NCBI RefSeq assembly: GCF_000737335.2
Contig: NZ_JMCC02000083.1
Location: forward strand, 1 to 56,777
DNA length: 56,777 bases
Source of the DNA: Enhygromyxa salina
GTDB taxonomy: Bacteria; Myxococcota_A; Polyangia; Nannocystales; Nannocystaceae
Direction of reading: 5' to 3'
Shown: positions 1-9,700 of the stretch, one piece after another
Numbering within the stretch: position 1 is the first letter of the stretch
How the letters are laid out: each line of letters starts with the position of its first letter
The notes under the pieces: model-generated
Database searches by the model: none
What the model was told of the DNA's origin: nothing
The model's input: only the letters and a program-made list of their open reading frames with translations
Made by a program: the position numbers and the translations under genes

Positions 1-71
1 CCGACCGACAACGGCAGGAGCGGCCCCAGATGTGCCTGGCGTCGTGACTTCAAACTTCTTGACGCGCTATG
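1..71 (+). repeat. Partial second copy of the 15548-15717 hairpin element (right arm)
   Basis: Bases 1-71 match 15647-15717 without gaps, with 65 of 71 identical by eye; the differences are at 48, 57, 58, 62, 66 and 70. Similarity stops at 71, exactly where the stem of the full copy ends at 15717. Only the right arm and the adjacent loop are visible, because the left arm lies outside the window. The difference at base 48 (C instead of A) would turn a G-A mismatch of the full copy into a G-C pair if the left arm is conserved. The copy lies 12 bases beyond the lysA stop codon. Confidence 0.8.
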
Positions 72-83
72 AGAGACCTAGAC

Positions 84-1364
84 CTAGAGGTCGAGTCGGA
101 GCAGGTCATCCCAGGTCTCGCGACGGATGACCTCGCGGGCCTCGCCAGCTTTGACGAACACCACGCTGGGCCGCGGGACCTTGTTGTAGTTGGACCCCAG
201 CGAGTAGCCGTAGGCGCCAGTGACCGGGGTCGCGATGATGTCGCCGACCGCGAGGTCGCTGGGCACCAGGCCGTCGCGGACCAACAGATCACCCGATTCG
301 CAGTGTTTTCCAACCAGGCGAATCGTGCTTGGGCGATCCGCACTGGCGGCGCGCGGCAAGAAGGTCTCGTAGCCGCTGCCGTAGAGGACCGGACGCGGGT
401 TGTCACTCATACCCCCGTCAACGGCCACGTAGGTGCGGACCCCGGGGATCGGCTTGATCGTGCCCACGCGGTACAGGGTCAAGGCCGAGGCCGCGACGAT
501 CGACCGGCCGGGCTCGGCGGTGATCCTTCCTGTGATGCCCTGGTCCGCGCAGGCCCGGCGGATCGCGGCGCCCCATTCCAGGATGTCGCTCGTCGACTCA
601 CCCTCGACATACGCGACCCCAAGGCCACCGCCGATGCACAGCTCCTCGAGGCCCAGCGGGTTGAAGATCGGCGCGAGCACCTCGATCACCTTCTCGAACG
701 AGGACACATCGAACACCTGGCTACCAACGTGGGCGTGGAGCCCGAGCAGGCGCATCGCGGAGCTGGCCGTGGCCCGCTCGATCGCTGCTTTGGCGACGCC
801 CGCTCCAACACCAAACCCAAATTTGGAGTCATGCTGGCCGGTCTGCACGAATTCGTGGGTGTGCGCGACAACCCCCGGGGTGATGCGCAGCAAGATCGCG
901 GGCGCCGGCAGGCCCTCGGCGACCAGCGCCTCGATCCGATCGAGCTCGTCGAACGAGTCGACGACGATCCGGTGCACGCCTTCGCGCATCGCGTAGCGCA
1001 GCTCGGCCTCGCTCTTGTTGTTGCCATGAAACACCAGCGTCTTGGCCGGTACCCCAGCCGCGAGCGCGACGTGCATCTCGCCGCCCGAGGCCACGTCGAT
1101 CTGCATGCCTTCTTCGTAGGCGAGCTTGGCGATCGCCCGGCACAAGAACGCCTTGCTGGCATACGCGACGCCATCGGGGAACGCCGCACGGGCCGCGCGG
1201 CAACGGGCGCGGATGTGGTCCTCGTCGTAGACGAACAGCGGGGTCCCAAACCGTTCGGCCAGCGCGACCGCGTCCAGACCTGCGATCTGCAGGCGGCCGT
1301 CTGGCGCGATCGTGGCGTTATCCGAGAGCAGGTGGGCTGGGAGCGCGCTCATTGCCGCGGACAC
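84..1364 (-). CDS. lysA: Diaminopimelate decarboxylase
   Basis: A 426-residue fold-type III PLP enzyme that decarboxylates meso-diaminopimelate to L-lysine, the last lysine step, in the cytoplasm. Visible motifs are the PLP lysine in YASKAFLC (about K71), HGNNKSEAEL, GLHAHVGSQ, the glycine-rich phosphate loop CIGGGLGVAY, EPGRS, the catalytic CESGD and the C-terminal YGYSLGSNYNKVPRP. Length is normal for the family. Translation begins at GTG 1364 or at the in-frame ATG 1352; neither has a clear ribosome binding site. The gene stands alone: the upstream neighbour on the same strand lies far away in function and the hairpin repeat follows its stop. Ornithine/arginine decarboxylase relatives are less likely because the LysA signatures are complete. 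Confidence 0.95.
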   Translation of the reverse strand: MSAAMSALPAHLLSDNATIAPDGRLQIAGLDAVALAERFGTPLFVYDEDHIRARCRAARAAFPDGVAYASKAFLCRAIAKLAYEEGMQIDVASGGEMHVALAAGVPAKTLVFHGNNKSEAELRYAMREGVHRIVVDSFDELDRIEALVAEGLPAPAILLRITPGVVAHTHEFVQTGQHDSKFGFGVGAGVAKAAIERATASSAMRLLGLHAHVGSQVFDVSSFEKVIEVLAPIFNPLGLEELCIGGGLGVAYVEGESTSDILEWGAAIRRACADQGITGRITAEPGRSIVAASALTLYRVGTIKPIPGVRTYVAVDGGMSDNPRPVLYGSGYETFLPRAASADRPSTIRLVGKHCESGDLLVRDGLVPSDLAVGDIIATPVTGAYGYSLGSNYNKVPRPSVVFVKAGEAREVIRRETWDDLLRLDL

Positions 1365-1416
1365 TACCCAGGCCCCGAATCACCCGCAACCGGAGCGTGG
1401 GCATGCGATCGCCGCG

Positions 1417-2523
<1,107 letters not shown>

Positions 2524-2580
2524 TGCTGGGTTGGACAGCGCCGCGGACCGAGATTCTAGGTCTGTTTTTCAATGAGGGGG

Positions 2581-3507
2581 TCAGCGCGGATCGAGGCCCC
2601 GACACGCACGGCCGGGACCCAGTCGCGCGAGCGCGGCGCGAACCTCACCGTCGACCGCCGAGCCGGGCCAGCGCTGTAGGTACAGCTCATACGCGCACCG
2701 GGCCTCGTCCTTGCGCGTGGAATTTCGCAGGAGCCGCGCCAGGTCCAACAGTCCGGTCCGGGTTTGGCTGGCCTTGGGGTAGGCCGCCACCAGCCTGCGC
2801 AGGACCGCCACTGCCTTGTCGGGTTTGCCCGCTGCGAGCAGCCGCTCGGCCTCGCGCGCGAGCTCGGTCGCCGAGGGGGCCTGAAGATCGACATGTTCGA
2901 CGTTCAGCACGGTTCGCTGGCCGTCTTCGCCGATCCATGCGGCGACGCCGTTGTGCAGCTTCACCGCGGCGCTGCTCTGAACCACTTCGATCGTGGCGTT
3001 GCCCTCGGCGAGCTCGAGCTCGAGACCCGGTAGGCTGACCCGCAGCGCCTGACCGGGGGTCGCTTGGACCTCGAGCTCGTGCACGCCCTCGCCGAGCGCG
3101 AGCGACCACGGCCCGCGCACCTCGACTTGGGTGTTGGTGCGCAAGCTAACCGCGCTGTCGAGGTCGAGCGAAGCCGCCTGGTGTTCGGGCGCGTCGACGT
3201 TGGTGATCCCACCGGCCTGACCGGCCGCATGACCGGTGGCATGTCCAGCATGACCAGCATGACCCGCCGGGTCACGCGGGGGCGAAGCGTCGCGGGCGGA
3301 CAGCATGGGCCACAACAAGCTCACGGTGATCAGTGAGGCCGCGAGCGCGATCGCGGCGCTCAGCGTGATCGTTCGCCGCGCTTGGGTGCGATCGCGGTGC
3401 CGCTCGAGGCCTGCCAACACCGCGTCGGCGGTCACGTGGGTCGGCGCGATCACCTGCTCGCGCGCGGCCTCGACGAAGCGCTGCAGCTCGGGTGGCGTCT
3501 CGTTCAT
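2581..3507 (-). CDS. Anti-sigma-type membrane protein with FecR-like and TPR-like regions
   Basis: A 308-residue protein starting at ATG 3507, which overlaps the sigma factor stop as ATGA; this indicates translational coupling and decides the start. The N-terminal 40 residues are cytoplasmic. A single membrane helix (TLSAAIALAASLITVSLLWP, about residues 47-66) follows, then a His/Gly/Ala-rich linker (repeated GHAGHA), a FecR-like beta-rich periplasmic region and a C-terminal TPR-like helical region (about 215-300). This is the expected layout of a transmembrane regulator that holds the partner ECF factor. No zinc-binding anti-sigma HxxxCxxC motif is visible, so the mode of binding is inferred from operon position. 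Confidence 0.8.
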   Translation of the reverse strand: MNETPPELQRFVEAAREQVIAPTHVTADAVLAGLERHRDRTQARRTITLSAAIALAASLITVSLLWPMLSARDASPPRDPAGHAGHAGHATGHAAGQAGGITNVDAPEHQAASLDLDSAVSLRTNTQVEVRGPWSLALGEGVHELEVQATPGQALRVSLPGLELELAEGNATIEVVQSSAAVKLHNGVAAWIGEDGQRTVLNVEHVDLQAPSATELAREAERLLAAGKPDKAVAVLRRLVAAYPKASQTRTGLLDLARLLRNSTRKDEARCAYELYLQRWPGSAVDGEVRAALARLGPGRACRGLDPR

Positions 3508-4172
3508 GATCGGCGCCCTGGCGTGGGGAAGCCGGCGACGCCGAGCGCCTGACACAGCAGCTCTTCGGCGCGGCGGGTCCGATACGAGACCGTGCTGACC
3601 GGGACCTCGAGCGCCTCGCTGGCTTCGAGCAGCGACATGCCTTCGACGACGCGGGCGACGAAGGCCTCGCGCAGCTTGGGCGAGAGCTCGCCCAGCGCGG
3701 CGTAGAGCTGCTCGCGATGCTCACATGCCTCGAGCTGATCGTGCGGCGTGTTGGGGCTCTGCGCAGGGACCTGCGAGGCCCGGAGCTCGCGGCGGCGCCT
3801 GCGTTGCTCGCTGTCCCACCAGTTGCGAGCTTTGTTGACCACGATCCGGTACAGCCACGTGTGGAGCTGGCTGTCGCCGCGGAACTTGTCGAGGTTGGCG
3901 AACGCGGCGATGAAGACCTCTTGGACGAGATCGTCGACCGTCGCCGGATCCCCGGTCATGCGCTGAACCTGAGCGCAGACCCGGGTCTTGTGCAGCTCGA
4001 ATAGCTGACGTTGCGCGGCGGGGTCGTGCCGGCGCGCGCGGGCGACCAAGCCCTGCATGTCCCGCTGCGGCAGCGCATGAACCGTCGCTCCGGCCGCGGC
4101 TCCGGTCGCGGCGGCGGGTTGTTCGTCAGCGGCGTGGGGGTTGGCCACGGCCACCAGTGTAGACCGGCGCAC
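3504..4172 (-). CDS. ECF-type RNA polymerase sigma factor
   Basis: A 222-residue sigma-70 family protein. Region 2 is seen as DDLVQEVFIAAFANLDKF followed by LHTWLYRIVVNKARNWW (about residues 80-125). Region 4 is seen as LSPKLREAFVARVVEGMSLL and VPVSTVSYRTRRAEELL (about 165-212). GTG 4172 is the farthest upstream start; an internal GTG at the VANPHA position is an alternative and would remove a short unstructured Ala-rich N-terminus. It is followed by the anti-sigma gene with an ATGA overlap and preceded 16 bases upstream by the barrel-like protein gene, so the three form one operon. A similar trio occurs at 44376-47983. Confidence 0.93.
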   Translation of the reverse strand: MRRSTLVAVANPHAADEQPAAATGAAAGATVHALPQRDMQGLVARARRHDPAAQRQLFELHKTRVCAQVQRMTGDPATVDDLVQEVFIAAFANLDKFRGDSQLHTWLYRIVVNKARNWWDSEQRRRRRELRASQVPAQSPNTPHDQLEACEHREQLYAALGELSPKLREAFVARVVEGMSLLEASEALEVPVSTVSYRTRRAEELLCQALGVAGFPTPGRRS

Positions 4173-4188
4173 AGACTGCAGACCGAAC

Positions 4189-5127
4189 CTAGCGAGGTAA
4201 TTCCGACTTCTTGCGGATCACGAGGCCGATCTCCAGGACCAGCAGCCAACGAAGGTGCCCCCAGCGAAGCGCGTCCTGGGTGCCGCTCGCGCGCAGTGCA
4301 GGGAATGTAGTCTCGACTCCCGTTCGGACACCCACCATCACATGCGCGAGGCGAAGCTGCGCGAGCACGGACAGCTCGCCGCCGCCCGCCCACGCCGTGG
4401 CCGTTCGGACTTGTTTCGCGTGGGTCCACTTGACCGCCGGCATCGCCAGGCCGCCCAGCCACAGTCGCCCGTCCCCGACGGGCGTCCCTGCAGCGAGACC
4501 GAGCCCGGCGCCGAGCTGATGGACGCGGACCTCGCCCGCCCAGCCGTGAGCCCAACGCACGCGCAGGCGGGGTTGAAGATGTTCGTTGAGCAGCCACGCA
4601 CCTGCGCCAAGTCCGACGCCGAGCTCGGGCGCCAGATCTCGCGGAGGTCCCAGCCCGACGTGTCCCTCGAGGGCGATGAAGCCAGAGCGAGGTGTGGGTG
4701 GCTGGCGATCTGGCGCCGTCGCAACACTCGGCTGGGTCGCTTCGCGTGGCTCGGCCGCTTCGCGTGGCTCGGGGTCGTCGGCGGCCGCTTCGATGATCAG
4801 CGTCAGGATCGACGCGAGCTCGCGGCTGCGATCGGCGTCCGTCTGTCCGCTCAGCTCGACGGTGCGGTGGTCCGGCTTGGGGCTGCCCGCGGACACCAAG
4901 GTCAGCTCGTAGCGCCTGCTGCCGCCGGGCTCGACCGGCTCGACTGGCTCGACCGCATCCACTTGGATCGTCCACTGATCGAGCGCATCGCCGACCCGCG
5001 CACGCAGACCAAGCTGCAGCGCGACCGGATCGAGCCCGTCGGCGGCGAATTCGTGGACCGCGGTGTCAGCCGGCGCGAACGCCAGCATTCCCGTGAGCAC
5101 GAGCGAGTGAAGCAGAGGCCCGAGCAA
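4189..5127 (-). CDS. Secreted protein with predicted C-terminal beta-barrel, sigma-operon partner
   Basis: About 312 residues. The start is probably TTG 5127, with GTG 5100 or ATG 5088 as alternatives. The first about 23 residues form a signal peptide. A small periplasmic domain (about 25-110, including YELTLVSAG and LASILTLIIEAA) is followed by a Pro/Glu/Ala linker with PREA repeats and then about 170 residues of alternating hydrophobic strands ending near the C-terminus, like a small outer-membrane barrel. The family was not recognised. The same architecture and genomic setting appear at 46862-47983, so it may be the envelope output or sensor of the ECF pathway; that is inference. Confidence 0.7.
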   Translation of the reverse strand: MLGPLLHSLVLTGMLAFAPADTAVHEFAADGLDPVALQLGLRARVGDALDQWTIQVDAVEPVEPVEPGGSRRYELTLVSAGSPKPDHRTVELSGQTDADRSRELASILTLIIEAAADDPEPREAAEPREATQPSVATAPDRQPPTPRSGFIALEGHVGLGPPRDLAPELGVGLGAGAWLLNEHLQPRLRVRWAHGWAGEVRVHQLGAGLGLAAGTPVGDGRLWLGGLAMPAVKWTHAKQVRTATAWAGGGELSVLAQLRLAHVMVGVRTGVETTFPALRASGTQDALRWGHLRWLLVLEIGLVIRKKSELPR

Positions 5128-5244
5128 CGCTCGGCAGTCGTGCCACGACGCTCGAAAAAACTCCAGACATCGCAGCGCGCTGGGCTATGGCAGGCACCTT
5201 GGAATTGCGTGGTTTGGCCCTGTCGAAGCGCCGTGAAGTCAACG

Positions 5245-6702
5245 ATGAGCGCTGTTCTCCTGCACGGGCTGCTCGCGGCTGCGTGTGTCACTGTCGGCTG
5301 TACGCGAGACCTCGAGGTTGGCGGCGAGCTTGGCGACGCGTGCACGCCCAGCGACGAGCAGCCGTGCGCGGCGGGCTTGGTGTGCGAACCCAGGAACGGC
5401 GGCGAAGATCCCTTCGTCTGCGCTGGACCGGTCGAGCTGCGGGGCATGGTCATCGACGCCCTCGACGAGACCCCGATCGCGGGCGCGCGGATCCTCGCCC
5501 TCGACGACACCGGCGCGCCGATCAGTGACGTGGCGATCTCCGACGCAGCAGGCAACTACGCCCTGCCGATCTCGATCGCACGCGACGCCGACGGCAACCC
5601 TGCGACCGCGCTCACGCTCACGCTCTCGGGCAGCGCAAAGGACTACAAGATCTATCCAAGCGGACTGCAGCCCGCGTTCCCCGTGAGCACCGCCGCCGTC
5701 ATGCCGGTCGAGGACGACCCCGACGACGACACCGATGATCATCTACAGGTGATCGAGAACGCATCCACGACCGTGGGCCTGCTGCCGCTCGACGACGCCG
5801 ACCAGGGCGGGTTCACCGTCATGGGTCGCGTGGCGGGTGAAGGCGATGACACTGGCGGGACCTTGGTCGTGGCCGAGGGCGGGCGCAACGTCTACACCGT
5901 CGCGGACCGCAGCGGCGCGTTCACCCTGTTCAACGTGGAGGCCGGCAGCACGACTGTCCGCGGCTATCGTGGCGGGCTGCAGCTCGTGCCCGAGTCGCTC
6001 GAGGTCAACGCCGATGTCTCGGGTGTCGTGCTCGAGCTCGCTGGCGACGCCCTCGCGAGCGTGAGCGGGAGCGTCAACATCGTCAATGCTCCGGGCGGCA
6101 GCGAGACCTCTGTGGTCTTGATCCCCACCGCGCTGTTCAACCCCGTGTTCGAGTTTGGCCCGGTCCCCTTCGGCCTGCGCGCGCCGGAGCCCGGCGTCGC
6201 GCCCAACGTCAGCTCGGCGTGGACGATCGCCGAGGTCCCCGAGGGCAGCTACTACGTGATCGCCTCGCTCGAGAACGATCTGTTGGTCCGCGATCCCGAC
6301 ACCAGCATCGCTGGCACCGAGATCCTTCAGATCACCGTCGCCGCTGGCGAAGACTTGGAGTTGCAGGACAGCTTCAAGGTCACCGAAGCGCTCGGGGTGG
6401 TCAGCCCCGGACGCGACGGACCCGAAGAGGTCAGCGGCACGCCCGTGTTCGTGTTTGACGATGACAGCAGCGAAGACCGCTACGAAGTCGTCGTTCACGA
6501 CGCGCTCGGAAACGAGATCTGGCGCGACGATCAGGTCCCCGGCGTGTCGGGCAGCTCGACGGTCAGCGTCGACTACGGCGGCCCCGCCTTGACCCCCGGA
6601 ATGTACTACCGCTTCGTGGCGACCTCGTGGAAGGACGGCAACCCGGCCCCCAGCGCGCTGTCGCGAACCGAGGACCTTCGCGGCGTGTTCGTCTCTCGCT
6701 AG
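5245..6702 (+). CDS. Lipoprotein with carboxypeptidase-regulatory-like domains
   Basis: A 485-residue protein. The frame is open far upstream, but ATG 5245 gives a signal peptide with lipobox VGC (Cys 19), which fixes the start. After a short Cys-rich segment (DACTPSDEQPCAAGLVC), a CarboxypepD_reg-like beta-sandwich begins (VELRGMVIDALDETPIAGAR, with DAAGNYALPI). Similar modules follow (FTVMGRVAGEGDDTGGTLV with DRSGAFTLFNVEAGSTTV, and later strands), and an Ig-like C-terminal segment closes it. No protease motif is present. It is probably a surface-exposed structural or binding lipoprotein. It abuts the pilY1 gene tail to tail with no spacer (6702/6703). Confidence 0.85.
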   Translation: MSAVLLHGLLAAACVTVGCTRDLEVGGELGDACTPSDEQPCAAGLVCEPRNGGEDPFVCAGPVELRGMVIDALDETPIAGARILALDDTGAPISDVAISDAAGNYALPISIARDADGNPATALTLTLSGSAKDYKIYPSGLQPAFPVSTAAVMPVEDDPDDDTDDHLQVIENASTTVGLLPLDDADQGGFTVMGRVAGEGDDTGGTLVVAEGGRNVYTVADRSGAFTLFNVEAGSTTVRGYRGGLQLVPESLEVNADVSGVVLELAGDALASVSGSVNIVNAPGGSETSVVLIPTALFNPVFEFGPVPFGLRAPEPGVAPNVSSAWTIAEVPEGSYYVIASLENDLLVRDPDTSIAGTEILQITVAAGEDLELQDSFKVTEALGVVSPGRDGPEEVSGTPVFVFDDDSSEDRYEVVVHDALGNEIWRDDQVPGVSGSSTVSVDYGGPALTPGMYYRFVATSWKDGNPAPSALSRTEDLRGVFVSR

Positions 6703-9700
6703 CTAAATAATGGTTTCGAGGGGGGAGAAGCCCTCGAGCTCGGCCCAGCCGGTCTGGACCGAGATCGCGCCACCGATCGGCGGTGCGTCAACGTTTGGAT
6801 CGCAAGGCGAGGTCTTGGGCGCCCTGAGCACCGCGCCGCAGTTGTCACCCTCGCAGATCGCCTGCTCGACGATCGGCGCGGTCAGGTTGCCGGAGGTCCC
6901 AAACCCGTCGTTGAAGTCCTCAGGCAGCTGGTAGCCGCCCATGAAGTCAAACGGACTGCCGCCGGCAACGACCAGGCGGAAGCTGATCTCGTAGGTGGCG
7001 CCGGGATCCGCGACCCACTCGCCAGCCTCTTCGTCGAACCAGCGCGAGTCACAGCTGCCCGAGCCCGGCTCGTAGATCGTGTAGCTGATGTAGTAGACCT
7101 CGGCGTCGAGCTGTTGCGTGCCGTTGGCGAGCCCGGTCACGCGCACCATGGGCGCGCGAATTGGCCGAGCCGCCTTCGAGAAGTTGCGCGTCTCGTCTTC
7201 CGTGTCGCCGTTGGGGAACACGATTGTTCGGGTGCGCTCGATCTGGTTGAGCGGCATCCGCATGAAGTGGGCGTGGGCCCCGGGCGCGGTGGCTGGCGCG
7301 TTCGCGGGGATGTCAAACCCACCGTGTTGATCAACGCGGTGATCGTCGGCGATCAAGTACAGGCTGCTGTGGAAGTCGTTGGCGTCATCGCCACCGTCGA
7401 TCTTGTTGTCGTTGGGGCTGCCGCTGACGAGCGCGAGCAGGAACTGATCGCGGTCGCCGATCGGCAGGATCGTGCCGGGGTTGTTGATCTCGTCGATGCG
7501 GTTGTTGGCCACGACGGCTGGCGAGAAGGTGAACACGTCGCCCTTGCTGCCGCCAACGCCGATCGGGTTGATCGCGCACGAGAACTCGCCCAGGCCCTGG
7601 CACGCGGGGAACCGGAATCCTTCGGTTGCGAGCGAGAAGCCCTGGGGGTTGAGCGGCCAGACCGCGCCGCCGCTGTCGGCCGCGTGGGCGAATTGCGTCA
7701 CGTTGGAGACGTCGGTGGCGAGGTCCCAGCGATACAAGCGGCCAGCAGGATCCGCCCAATATGCCTCTTGCATCTCGCCCCAGTAGCGCGAGAGGCAGTG
7801 CGAGCCCACGGCGATGTCCGCGATCGCGGCGTAGTCGTCGGCGACGTCGTATGTGGTGTTGGCGGCCGGGACGCCCATGAATGCCTTCTTGGTCACGGTC
7901 TCACCTGTGATGGCGTCGACCACCCAGACCGTGCGCCCGCGCTCGGCGGCGCCTTGGCCCTCGCGGTAGCCGCTGCCAAACACCAGGTAGGCGACGGGCT
8001 CGACCGACATCTCGTGATTGGGCGAGGCGTAGGTCAGGGCCGGTCGCGCCCAGGTCTCGCCAAGGGTGTTGGCGAAGTCGACCGCGTTGTCGGTTGTGCT
8101 GGTGGTCCACACGACCTCGATGGGGTCATCGGTCTCGAGCCGACCCATGTGCGAGACGTCGAGGGTGAGGATCTTCGAGCCGCCGGGCCCAAGCCCAAAC
8201 ACCGCGAGGTGCCGCCACTTGCTGGCCTGCTCGTCCCACGCCCAACCGTTGTTGACGGTCGACGCCACGCCGAACACATGCTCGCTGATCTGCTCTGATT
8301 GACCGTAGCTCGCCGGGCCGACGACCGAGAGCTTGCGCGCGTTGTTGATCAGCGCGAGCGGCACGAAGCCAAACAGCTCATTTCCGCTGTCATAGTGAAC
8401 ACCGTGAAGGATGCCGAAGTCGTCACCAAAGAGGACCGCCTCGGTGTAGTCGTAGTGATCGTCAAGGCCGCCGCCCGAGGTGACCTCCCACGCTTGCGCG
8501 GAGAATGCCTCGAGCGTGGCGGGGACGTCGTCACCAACTGCGTTGCGGCGGCCGGCGCAGTGCGGGTCGCGAATTCCAACGCTGGGTCGGAAGTCGGCGT
8601 TGGCTTGCGGGATCCGGCGAATCAGGATGGGCGCCGAGTTTGGCAAGCCCGACAACTTCCAGTTGTTGGGCATGTTGCGACCGAGCAGCCACTCGGTCAT
8701 TGCGACGATCTGCGCGGTCTTCTCGTCGCCGTTGTTGGACAGCGGCGGATCGATGCGACCTTGCGCGTTCAGCTGCTCGACCAAGGCGACGAACGGCCCC
8801 GACGGTGAGCCGTCTGGATCGGCGACCCGAAAGACGTTGTTGTTGAAGTCGTGGGTGTAGATCCGGCGATCGTTCCAATTGGTCTGCTGCAGACACTCAC
8901 CGGCGTCCCAGACCCGACTGATCGGGCACGGGCCAAAGCTCTCGAGCTCGGCGGTCTCGACGGGGACGTCCGCCGCGTTCGCGCAGTAGTCCGCGAGCTG
9001 ACCTGGATTGTTGGGGTCTTCGTCGTTGCAGGCCCCACGCGCGACGTGGCCAACCCACGCGGGCGTCTCTGTCCAGGTGCTGATCGAGGTCTGCACCGCC
9101 GCTTGCGCCGACTCGGGGTTGTTGGGATCGGCCAGCTGAAAGTCGTTGGCCAGCGTGGGCGAGCCGCCAGGGACCTCGATCTCCAGCGACTTCGAGATGA
9201 TCTGCGTGAGCGTGGCTTCGAGGTCGTCTTGGTTCTCGCTCAGCCACGCGCAGCCATTTGCCGGATCGTCTGGGTTGGCGCAGGTGTCCCAGTGGGCGAA
9301 GTCGTTGCCGCCCGAGCAGGGCGTGGGGATGGAGTCGCCGCCCGCGGCCGCACACGCGATCTCGTGCACGCGCTCGTGGTTGATGGGGTTGGAGTAGACC
9401 TCTTCGGTGAACGCGACCATGTAGGTCTTGACCCCCAACAGCCGCCGAATGCTGCGAAGGCGCTCGTACAGCTTGGCGCCGCCCTGCTTGTTCCACGGAT
9501 CCGGGACGCCGTCAGACACGATGATCATCGTGACCGGGCGACACATCGCGTCTTCTTCAGATACGCGCATGAACGCCAGATACGAGGCGATCGTGTCGTG
9601 GCCAAACGGCTTGTTGGTCATCGGCAGCGCGGGCTTGGGGCCTGTGATGTTGTCGTTCTGGTCGAGGTGGACCAGGTACTCCATCACGCCCATCGCCACC

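Noticed and set aside
4255..5244. Upstream extension of the carboxypeptidase-regulatory-like lipoprotein
   Set aside because: It runs antisense to the barrel-like gene, and the lipobox signal peptide starts only at 5245.
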